DNA of 5,692 bases, taken from Nitrososphaeria archaeon. GTDB taxonomy: Archaea; Thermoproteota; Nitrososphaeria; JACIWG01. Within the stretch, counting starts at the first letter, position 1. Every line of letters starts with the position of its first letter. The stretch covers positions 1 to 5,692 of the forward strand of contig JACIWG010000101.1 of NCBI GenBank assembly GCA_014361085.1. Reading direction: 5' to 3'. The translations under genes were made by a program, and so were the position numbers. The notes beneath the pieces were generated by a model. The model was given only the letters and a program-made list of their open reading frames with translations. It was not told where the DNA came from and made no database searches. Positions 1 to 5,435 of the stretch are shown here, piece after piece.

Positions 1-167
1 TTTTTATCACAATTCCTGTATCAATCATATTTGTGCGCATGCTTGTTCACTAAGATTCAAAATTTGTGATAATATATGTATTCGTTAATCTATATACTAA
101 TAGAAATCCTAAAAATTAAAGTTCAAATGTTTCTTTAAAACTATTATATGTTTAAGAAAGTGACATA
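1..167. other. Gene-free left flank with a 9-bp inverted repeat
   Basis: No coding region is supported here. The stretch lies downstream of the minus-strand regulator gene. On the minus strand it holds a T-rich run at about 109-120 that could act as an archaeal oligo-T terminator. A perfect inverted repeat, TTATCACAA at 4-12 and TTGTGATAA at 64-72, brackets 51 bases that include the palindrome GCATGC at 38-43. The repeat's function is unknown and it may be chance in A/T-rich DNA. Confidence 0.4.
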
Positions 168-1061
168 CTATTTTTCAACTAACTGGTCAATCCACGTTTT
201 GTACACGTGTCCAGTATATAGTATGTTGGGTAAAATAGACTTGAAAATGCCTTCATTTTCAAGGTTCACTCTCATTCTCTCTACCTCTTTCATCGTGTTT
301 GTCCATAAAACGGCTAAAATAAAATCAGGGAGGTTACTAAATATCCAGTAGAATACTATATTTGGATTATATTTTTGTAAAGTTCTTATAACAACATTTT
401 TGTCTATTCCTGGCTTAAGATAAAGATGCAGCAAAGTTATTATATCATTAGAGGCATCAGGATACCAGTCTATCGATAATTCCACCAGACCAAGATTTAT
501 CATCCTATTTAGACGGCGTCTGACCGTTTTAGCTGATACACCTAACTCTTCGGCAACTTCTAAAGTACTTTTTCGCGAATTATCCTTTAGTGCACGTATA
601 ATTTGATAATCTAGGTCTGAAAGTTTTGCAGTTGAATGATAAATGTTTGATGGAAAAGGTATTGATGCAATACCTAATGTTAATTCATCTAATCTCGCTG
701 TCTCTTTAACATAATTTGTAAACTCTTCCAGCTCATTAACATTCCTGAGATATGCTCCAATATAAATAAAGTTTCCCCCTCCAATTGCAAGCCAATAGAT
801 AGAACCATGTTTCATAAACTTTTCACTTAATTCATGTACTGCATATGCCTTAGATAATCCAAAGATTAGTACAGTAATCGCATTCAATACTCTAATATTT
901 ATCCTCGCAGAAAATCTACGGATTATACCCTGCTTAATCAAGGATTGTATTCTCGAATGAACAGCTGTTACAGAAATATTCAACTTATCTGCTAATTCGC
1001 GATAAGAAAGTCTCGAATTATATAGTAGTAGCTGGCATAAAGTTACGTCTGTCTTATCCAT
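168..1061 (-). CDS. Two-module Lrp/AsnC-family transcriptional regulator
   Basis: This is a 297-residue DNA-binding regulator. The first winged HTH spans about residues 4-50, with the turn and recognition segment LADKLNISVTAVHSRIQSL and the wing-like end GIIRRF. A ligand-sensing alpha/beta (RAM-like) region follows at about 58-133. A second HTH lies at about 147-196 (VAEELGVSAKTVRRRLNRM, then GLVEL), and a second RAM-like region runs to about 285. Single-module Lrp proteins are about 150 residues, so this is a tandem duplication of the whole unit, a layout known in archaea. The ATG at 1061 was chosen because the first HTH begins immediately after it and a TATA-like box lies 30-50 bases upstream; no Shine-Dalgarno site is seen. 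It ends in TAG. It lies 73 bases downstream of the permease gene on the same strand, so it probably senses or controls that transporter. The effector cannot be read from the sequence. Confidence 0.93.
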   Translation of the reverse strand: MDKTDVTLCQLLLYNSRLSYRELADKLNISVTAVHSRIQSLIKQGIIRRFSARINIRVLNAITVLIFGLSKAYAVHELSEKFMKHGSIYWLAIGGGNFIYIGAYLRNVNELEEFTNYVKETARLDELTLGIASIPFPSNIYHSTAKLSDLDYQIIRALKDNSRKSTLEVAEELGVSAKTVRRRLNRMINLGLVELSIDWYPDASNDIITLLHLYLKPGIDKNVVIRTLQKYNPNIVFYWIFSNLPDFILAVLWTNTMKEVERMRVNLENEGIFKSILPNILYTGHVYKTWIDQLVEK

Positions 1062-1090
1062 CCTAGCCTTACTGTAGTATATGGCCTGCT

Positions 1091-1110
1091 ACTTAAAAAG
1101 TCTTTAAAAT
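1091..1110 (-). promoter_or_regulatory. Candidate TATA promoter of the Lrp-type regulator
   Basis: Read on the minus strand, the segment is ATTTTAAAGACTTTTTAAGT and contains two TATA-like cores (TTTTAAAG and CTTTTTAAG). A start site about 26 bases downstream of either core would leave a leader of only about 8-18 bases before the ATG at 1061, typical of archaea. The TTTTAAAGACTT within it differs by one base from an element beside the permease promoter at 2172-2183, which suggests a shared operator. Confidence 0.5.
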
Positions 1111-1134
1111 TGTGCCATTCAAAAATTGTAAAAA

Positions 1135-2121
1135 TTATCTGATCTCCTGTCGTGTAAAGATCATATAAGATGCAATAAAAAATAGAATAGTTACTATGGT
1201 AAGAACTAGCATGTTGGGTAAAGCGTAAACCAAACTTGAAATTAGGGAAATGGAGGCGGTTGTACCTGCGCCAACTCCTCCTGCAGCATAGACGCCAAGA
1301 ACATATTCTGCAATCCTACTAAAATGGTAATTCGGAGTTACACTACTAATCGTCGTCATTATTTGAACTCTTGCCATCATCTCACTTTCATACTGCTGTA
1401 TTTCTGGAGGTGTGAACGTCAGTGTACCAGTAGCATTCGGTACCTGAGTTATTGTTACTACACCCCCTCCCGAAGTTATAGTAATACCCGCAGGCACTCT
1501 AATTGGTATCATTATGAAGGCTATTAAAGCCGCTATAATAGTTATAACAAATGTGAATAAAGCCCATAACACTATACTCAATATCATGCTTTGAGAAGAC
1601 CTTTTACATACTACAGAAAGGAATGCTGCAATAGCATAATATGTGGTTGCAAAAAGTATTGAAAATAGCATAAAAATAATTATCCTAAAAACTTCCTCTA
1701 TTGTCGGTGTTATTTTAAGAACAAATATTGCACCAGCAACGTTAATTACAGATGAAATAAAGAGTGCCAAGGAAACGGCAAAGATTGCTGCAAGAAACTT
1801 TCCATTAAAAAACGCATCCCTATAAACTGGTTGAGCAAGTACAATCTTCAAAGTACCCTTTTCTCTTTCACCAGATATCGAATCAAAGCCCAAAGCTAAA
1901 CCAATAATTGGTGCAAAGGATGACATGATACTGATAAGAGAATACGCTGCAGAACCCAGAAAACCTCTAGGAAGTGTAATTCCAATAGAAGAAAACGTCA
2001 TATATAACGTGGCCTGAGCAGCAACAGTAAGAAGCAAAAATATTGTAACAAGTATAATAAATCTTCTACTTTTCAAAATATCAGAAAACTCCTTAGATGC
2101 AACTGTAAGAATACCAGGCAT
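1135..2121 (-). CDS. ABC-2 type transporter permease (NosY-like)
   Basis: This is a 328-residue integral membrane subunit of an ABC exporter or ABC-2 efflux system. It has a short N-terminal cytoplasmic amphipathic stretch (ASKEFSDILKSRRF) and membrane segments at about 21-43, 57-78, 109-135, 144-170, 178-206 and 301-322. The cytoplasmic signature SGEREKGTLKIVLAQPV is at about 83-99, the hallmark of the ABC-2/NosY permease family. A polar extracytoplasmic loop of about 95 residues lies between segments 5 and 6; it is Gly/Thr-rich at its start and contains TPNYHFSRIAEYVLG. Length and topology fit a full-length member. The ATG at 2121 directly precedes the usual start region, and a strong TATA-like box lies about 40 bases upstream. 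The required ATPase is not next to it: downstream is the Lrp-type regulator and upstream is a divergent, decaying region. The substrate cannot be told. Confidence 0.9.
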   Translation of the reverse strand: MPGILTVASKEFSDILKSRRFIILVTIFLLLTVAAQATLYMTFSSIGITLPRGFLGSAAYSLISIMSSFAPIIGLALGFDSISGEREKGTLKIVLAQPVYRDAFFNGKFLAAIFAVSLALFISSVINVAGAIFVLKITPTIEEVFRIIIFMLFSILFATTYYAIAAFLSVVCKRSSQSMILSIVLWALFTFVITIIAALIAFIMIPIRVPAGITITSGGGVVTITQVPNATGTLTFTPPEIQQYESEMMARVQIMTTISSVTPNYHFSRIAEYVLGVYAAGGVGAGTTASISLISSLVYALPNMLVLTIVTILFFIASYMIFTRQEIR

Positions 2122-2157
2122 ATAGGATCTTTAAACCACTTTTCTTTAGGATTCTGA

Positions 2158-2171
2158 TTATATATAAAAAG
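2158..2171 (-). promoter_or_regulatory. TATA box of the ABC-2 permease
   Basis: The minus strand reads CTTTTTATATATAA, a strong archaeal TATA element centred near 2164. Transcription would start near 2138, giving a leader of about 16 bases before the ATG at 2121. No Shine-Dalgarno site is seen in that leader. The adjoining palindrome at 2169-2183 overlaps the upstream (BRE) side. Confidence 0.6.
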
Positions 2172-2183
2172 TTTTAAAAACTT
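2169..2183. repeat. Perfect 7+1+7 palindrome between divergent promoters
   Basis: AAGTTTT, a central A, then AAAACTT. It abuts the upstream side of the permease TATA box and lies just upstream of the plus-strand TATA box near 2200. Its right half, TTTTAAAAACTT, resembles TTTTAAAGACTT in front of the regulator gene. Lrp-family dimers bind imperfect palindromes, so this is a candidate operator (inference). Low-complexity A/T sequence makes chance possible. Confidence 0.4.
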
Positions 2184-2193
2184 AAGATGAAAT

Positions 2194-2206
2194 TATTTTT
2201 ATAGCT
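2194..2206 (+). promoter_or_regulatory. Candidate TATA promoter for the small antitoxin-like gene
   Basis: The plus strand carries TATTTTTATAGC, centred near 2200. A start about 26 bases downstream falls at about 2226, close to the ATA codon at 2224 and the TTG at 2233, so the transcript would be leaderless or nearly so. It is divergent from the permease promoter. Confidence 0.4.
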
Positions 2207-2232
2207 ATAGATAACCTTATCTTATAAAAAAT

Positions 2233-2451
2233 TTGCCTGAAGAGCTTTTGAAAGAGCTGAAAATATTAAAGGTTAAACTTGGTTGTAAGACTTGGGCTGA
2301 GCTTATAGCAAAGCTTATTGAGTCTAAAAAATTCTTGTTGGATGAGGAAAGACTAGAGGAAATGAGAAAAGGTGTGAATGATTTTTTAGAGCTTAGAGAG
2401 GTGGTCCCAAGTAAGTGGACTGGCCATCCTAGTGCGTTAGAAGAAAAGTAG
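2233..2451 (+). CDS. Small helical antitoxin-like protein (VapB-like guess), start codon degraded
   Basis: The 72-residue reading frame begins LPEELLKELKILKVKLGCKT and continues with an amphipathic WAELIAKLIE helix and a charged coiled stretch, ending at TAG. The N-terminal part resembles ribbon-helix-helix antitoxins or repressors of archaeal toxin-antitoxin pairs; this is by feel, without a signature residue set. The TTG at 2233 is the only conventional start, but the frame is open back to a TAA at 2212. The codons just before the TTG are ATA AAA AAT, so the ancestral start may have been ATG AAA AAT at 2224, now ATA. No toxin gene follows. The same frame stays open past the TAG for 43 more codons (see the next entry). 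It may still be expressed, but its neighbours on the same strand are broken. Confidence 0.45.
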   Translation: MPEELLKELKILKVKLGCKTWAELIAKLIESKKFLLDEERLEEMRKGVNDFLELREVVPSKWTGHPSALEEK

Positions 2452-2734
2452 AAAGGCTTAAAAGAGCTTAGTTTACAGCTGGAAAAGGATCCTCAGCTCG
2501 TAAGAGATTTGGCAAAGGGTTTCGAAGAGACCCTAAAAGCAAGGGGAATAATCATGGATGAAGTGTTTTGGGAACGAAGTTGAGAGGCAAAGCAAAGAGA
2601 AAATGTCTAACAGAATAAAGGCTCGTATGTCGAAACTTCCAACTTCAAAGAAAATATACTATAGTATGATATCAGCGGGCAAGCCTATCAAGGTAAGAGT
2701 AAAAATAGATCGAAGAGGGAAAAGGCTTCAATAA
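2452..2734 (+). pseudogene. Small unknown gene broken by one frameshift
   Basis: Directly after the TAG at 2449-2451, the same frame runs on as KGLKELSLQLEKDPQLVRDL, then a helical LAKGFEETLKARGI segment and MDEVFWERS, stopping at TGA 2581-2583. In another frame, an ATG at 2558 opens a 58-residue ORF to TAA 2732-2734 containing NEVERQSKEKMSNRIKARMS, then KLPTSKKIYYSMISAGKPI and KVRVKIDRRGKRLQ. Removing one base near 2575 joins FWE to EVERQSKEK, so the two pieces read as one basic protein of about 100 residues. I do not recognise the family. The DPQLVRDLAKGF segment loosely recalls the helical DPELRE-type leaders of Nif11/NHLP peptides, but that is only a resemblance. No clear start codon survives, so it was either a separate gene or an extension of the preceding one. 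Confidence 0.5.
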
Positions 2735-2753
2735 CTCTAAGAGGCAATATTAA

Positions 2754-3421
2754 ATGACTACAGGCGGATATGACGTAGTTGTCCAAGTAATGAAACTCTT
2801 ATCAACCTTTTTTGGAATTTTTTTACTGTCTTCAAAATTTTCAGGTCATTAAAAGAGATTACAATCTCTCGATTCTAAACACACCTAATAATCTTAGACC
2901 TTATACTGTTGTAGGCGTTGAAGTTTCTGTTGATGAACCGCCAACAATAGATTTTAGATCAGATGGAAATATAGTTTTTAATCTTCGTGGTCAATTCAAG
3001 TTTCTTAAAGATGCAACGATTGAAATAGAGGCTGAGTTTACAGCAATGCTAAAGCCCAAGTTTTATCAAATAACTCAAACTTTAACTGTAGACTTGGTTT
3101 AAGCGAAAATCGATGACGTAGAACTTGATAACATTTACCATCTACAGACCAATGTGATAAATGCGCTCAACAACATAATAAAAATAATAATACAGGATTA
3201 CGTTACTACAGAAATGACACTTTCCCCTAACTCCTAAACTTTTCTCGGTGGATTTGCCTCAGACTCCCCATGAACATAGGTTAACTGTGGGTTTGGAGAA
3301 CATAAAGATGCTTGGCTCCAATATTATGGCGACAGCAATAAATCTTCTTGAGTACACCGGTGGAAGTGTAGCTGCGATAACAGATTTCACAGGAGGGCAC
3401 GATATAGGTATAGGGTTCTAA
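2754..3421 (+). pseudogene. 5' part of a broken two-module beta-rich protein, possibly TULIP/P47-like
   Basis: ATG 2754 opens MTTGGYDVVVQVMKLLSTFF, which shifts frame at the T7 run (2818-2824) and stops at 2850. One T fewer leads straight into the frame FYCLQNFQVIKRDYNLSI and on through VDEPPTIDFRSDGNIVFNL and TIEIEAEFTAMLKPKF to LTVDLV, then TAA at 3100-3102. Beyond this stop the same frame continues AKIDDVELDNIYHLQTN up to TAA 3235. A second one-base shift near the C-run 3224-3227 leads into LFSVDLPQTPHEHRLTVGLE, NIKMLGSN and FTGGHDIGIGF, stopping at 3419-3421. So about 220 residues read through one extra T, one stop and one further shift. Alternating beta-strand patterns, a YDVVVQV opening and a helix ending in INALNNIIKIII recall tubular lipid-binding (TULIP, P47-type) proteins; that assignment is uncertain. 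Confidence 0.6.
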
Positions 3422-3676
3422 GCTACGTAGTCTTTGATAGACACGTGTAGCTTTGAGGTTTCATTAGCCTAGGGTTTCTCTTGGCTTCATCGGAGCCCTC
3501 ATCAGCTTCTTCCCCTGTCAGGGTGAACCCGTTTTATGCATCCTCTCCCAAGCCCTTTCGAGCCTGAGGTCATCCACATGGAGGAAGTCCCCTCATCTGA
3601 AGCCTCTCCGCATCATCCTAACAAGTCCGCGCTCTAAACTCATATTCCTTCATCCATCTATTTAAGACTATCTTTT
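3422..3676. mobile_element. GC-rich structured insert, possible remnant of a small mobile element
   Basis: This stretch splits the two halves of the broken protein gene. It is richer in G+C than its surroundings: I count 66 of 120 bases at 3481-3600, against 23 of 60 at 3001-3060 and 24 of 60 at 3841-3900. The left end is a hairpin, AGCTAC (3421-3426) pairing with GTAGCT (3447-3452), with inner GTC/GAC pairing. Near the ends, TAGTCTTTGATAGAC (3428-3442) matches the reverse complement of 3656-3670 at 12 of 15 positions, a candidate inverted repeat. Short internal hairpins include GGGTGAACCC and GAGGAAGTCCCCTC. No transposase is encoded and no convincing target duplication is seen. Miniature or IS200/IS605-end-like elements fit best. 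A minus-strand RNA gene with the TATA-like CTTAAATAG near 3660-3668 is an alternative. Confidence 0.4.
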
Positions 3677-4153
3677 TTGAAACTGCTGAACTACGACGTA
3701 AACGAACAAGCAATACACCGAGTTTACGATCACTGGTGGCAACATATTAACTGGAATAAGACTATCTCTGTCATCAGTGCCCACGACTTTCATTTACCTG
3801 ACTATATTAACTTCTTAGACGATTTGGTAGACTGTATCGTTGACTTTCTTACTCTAGGTTTAATTGATTACGATGTAGACATCGAAAGAGTCTGGGCCGA
3901 ATATGGTGTTACTCTCAGATTCAGCAAATTCGATCTTGACCTAAAACCAGACAATAAGGTTCAAGTTAGTGGAGGAAGTATAAACGCTGATGTATGGGCT
4001 AAACTATATGTTAGGTCCAGACAGCATGTTTATATTGTTGGAGAAACAGTTTGGGAAGAGACCATTACAACAAAGTTATTCGATAGTGGCATTAAACAAG
4101 CTGCGCTTAGTCGTTTAATTAAAAAGGCACGCCATAACCAGCTGTCCTGCTAA
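3677..4153 (+). pseudogene. 3' part of the broken two-module protein
   Basis: The open frame holds 158 residues, but its only start is a TTG inside a T-rich run at the edge of the insert, so it is probably a fragment rather than a gene. From about 3689 it reads NYDVNEQAIHRVYDHWW, then beta-rich sequence with HDFHLPDYINFLDDLVD, DYDVDIERVWAEYGVTL, DLDLKPDNKVQVSGG and NADVWAKLYV. The start resembles the preceding fragment's end (GGHDIGIGF) and the ancestral opening (GGYDVVVQV), as if a second homologous module begins here. The last 20 or so residues (QAALSRLIKKARHNQ) break the beta pattern, so the true C-terminus may also be lost. It stops 35 bases before the next gene. It could still be translated as a hypothetical protein. 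Confidence 0.55.
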
Positions 4154-4158
4154 GAGAA

Positions 4159-4172
4159 ATCCTTAAATATGG
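4159..4172 (+). promoter_or_regulatory. Leaderless archaeal promoter of the beta-helix protein
   Basis: The purine-rich GAGAAAT (a BRE-like element) precedes CTTAAATAT, a TATA box centred near 4166. The ATG at 4189 lies about 25 bases downstream, where archaeal RNA polymerase would start, so the message is predicted to begin at or within a few bases of the start codon. This supports the chosen start and independent transcription of the gene. Confidence 0.65.
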
Positions 4173-4188
4173 ACTTCAAATAAGGTAT

Positions 4189-5325
4189 ATGTTGACAAAC
4201 ACTTTTTCTGCGGTTGAGACTAACATTGAATCTAGTCAGACAATAATAAGCCCATTTATGGAGCCCCCTCAACATCTTTTGATACTGAATTCGAGGCTTG
4301 AAGAACATCAAAGACGAACGTTGGATTCTCTGGGAATCGCTATTGTTACCCTCAAAAGCCAAGATAAGAAAAAAGGGCGATTGATCTTAAAGGACACATT
4401 GTTTTTCACAAAGGAGTTGTTAATAGCCTTTCTTGAGGAATCCATTAAGTTAAAGCAACCAACACAGTGTGCTATCAAGAAGGGTGCTCTAACAGAAAGA
4501 TCTGTAACCTCAACTATGGATGTTGACGACCTCGGAGAGAGTGTTGGCTATAGACTCTACTATTATCCGCCGAACTGTGACATGCACAGTAAGCCAAAAC
4601 CTTTGGTTATCAATGCTGATGAATACACTCAAGAAATACTGTTTCCAAATCACATGGTTGAGGGAGGCGTTTACAGGGTTCCAATTACCAAAAAAGTAAT
4701 CATTCAGATCGAGCATTGGGCAAACCTTTGGGCATGTAACATAGCAGCATTGCTTGCTAACATTGCTGAGCTTAAACGCAATCGGTTTAGGCAGCTCCGC
4801 CTCGCAGTCTCTGCTCTCTCAACTAATCAATGGCGTGTCTCATCCAAGAATGTGCAGATAGGAAAAAAATGTGATATTCATCCCACCGCTTACATTGAAA
4901 ATTCTGTAATCGGAGATGGCGTGGAGATAGGGGCTCATAGTGTTGTAAGAGGGTCTATGATTGGGGACAAATCAATGATCCACAACAACTGCACAATCGC
5001 CTACTCAGTCCTCGGCGAAGAAAGTCAAATTCGAGACGGAGCAAATGTGACATATTCTCTACTCTTTCCAGGCGCGTTCACAACATGCTCCTTCCTAAAC
5101 ACTAGTGTAATGGGACGCAATTCATTTTTTCCTTCTGGCTCTGTTCTCACAGATTTTAGATTCGATGGAAAGTGTGTGACACTCATTAAGGATGGGGCAA
5201 TAGTTGATTCCGGTCAGACAATTCTTGGCAGCTGTCTTGGACATGAAGTATATGTCGGTGCTGGCATCATTATCCCACCAGGCCGTGAAATTTCTAATAA
5301 GACCAAGCTTCTACCCCATAGCTAA
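4189..5325 (+). CDS. Left-handed beta-helix (hexapeptide) protein with nucleotidyltransferase-like N-terminal half
   Basis: This is a 378-residue intact gene. Residues about 222-365 form a left-handed beta-helix of hexapeptide repeats: VQIGKKCDIHPTAYIENSVI, GDGVEIGAHSVV, MIGDKSMIHNNCTIAYSVLG and, near the end, LGHEVYVGAGIIIPPGREI. This is the fold of sugar or acyl transferases and of the C-terminal half of GlmU-like sugar-nucleotide enzymes. Residues about 27-150 (HLLILNSRLEEHQ, GRLILKDTLFFTKELLIAFL) recall a GT-A nucleotidyltransferase, but the usual N-terminal glycine-rich GxGxRL loop is absent. The enzyme may therefore be an acyltransferase or a non-canonical pyrophosphorylase. A Trp-rich helical linker (IEHWANLWACNIAALLANI) joins the halves. 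Likely work is in sugar, glycan or lipid precursor modification in the cytoplasm. It has its own leaderless promoter and no visible partners; a weak T-run at 5333-5338 may end transcription. Confidence 0.8.
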   Translation: MLTNTFSAVETNIESSQTIISPFMEPPQHLLILNSRLEEHQRRTLDSLGIAIVTLKSQDKKKGRLILKDTLFFTKELLIAFLEESIKLKQPTQCAIKKGALTERSVTSTMDVDDLGESVGYRLYYYPPNCDMHSKPKPLVINADEYTQEILFPNHMVEGGVYRVPITKKVIIQIEHWANLWACNIAALLANIAELKRNRFRQLRLAVSALSTNQWRVSSKNVQIGKKCDIHPTAYIENSVIGDGVEIGAHSVVRGSMIGDKSMIHNNCTIAYSVLGEESQIRDGANVTYSLLFPGAFTTCSFLNTSVMGRNSFFPSGSVLTDFRFDGKCVTLIKDGAIVDSGQTILGSCLGHEVYVGAGIIIPPGREISNKTKLLPHS

Positions 5326-5435
5326 GGTTATAATTTTTAATCGCCTAATGTTTTCAGCCTGTTCCGTGATAGAATTATATTCTTAAGGATTACTTATAAA
5401 TGTCTATTCAAAATTTCAAAATACTAGTAGGTGCA
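5326..5435. other. Gene-free spacer between convergent genes
   Basis: The spacer lies between the plus-strand beta-helix gene and the minus-strand MGMT relic. It holds the T-run after the beta-helix stop and a plus-strand TATA-like CTTATAAAT at 5393-5401. The only frame after that box is a 25-codon ORF running antisense into the relic, which I do not count as a gene. Confidence 0.4.

Noticed and set aside
1324..1825. Plus-strand ORFs inside the permease gene
   Set aside because: They are antisense shadows of a clear membrane-protein gene with biased, low-complexity translations.
3430..3640. RNase P RNA or hammerhead ribozyme in the GC-rich insert
   Set aside because: GGAGGAAGTCCCC on the plus strand resembles an RNase P conserved segment, and CTGATGAG on the minus strand resembles a hammerhead core, but the partner motifs (the ACAGAAA region, and GAAA directly closing stem II) are missing or misplaced.
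3468..3662. A 65-codon open frame on the plus strand inside the insert
   Set aside because: It has no start codon and no recognisable motif, and GC-rich sequence leaves frames open by chance.
3423..3695. CTACG at 3423-3427 and 3691-3695 as a target-site duplication
   Set aside because: Removing the intervening bases does not restore the reading frame, and the candidate inverted repeat does not end at the right-hand copy.
4150..4716. Minus-strand ORFs overlapping the start and middle of the beta-helix gene
   Set aside because: They are antisense to an intact, promoter-supported gene and have no family features.
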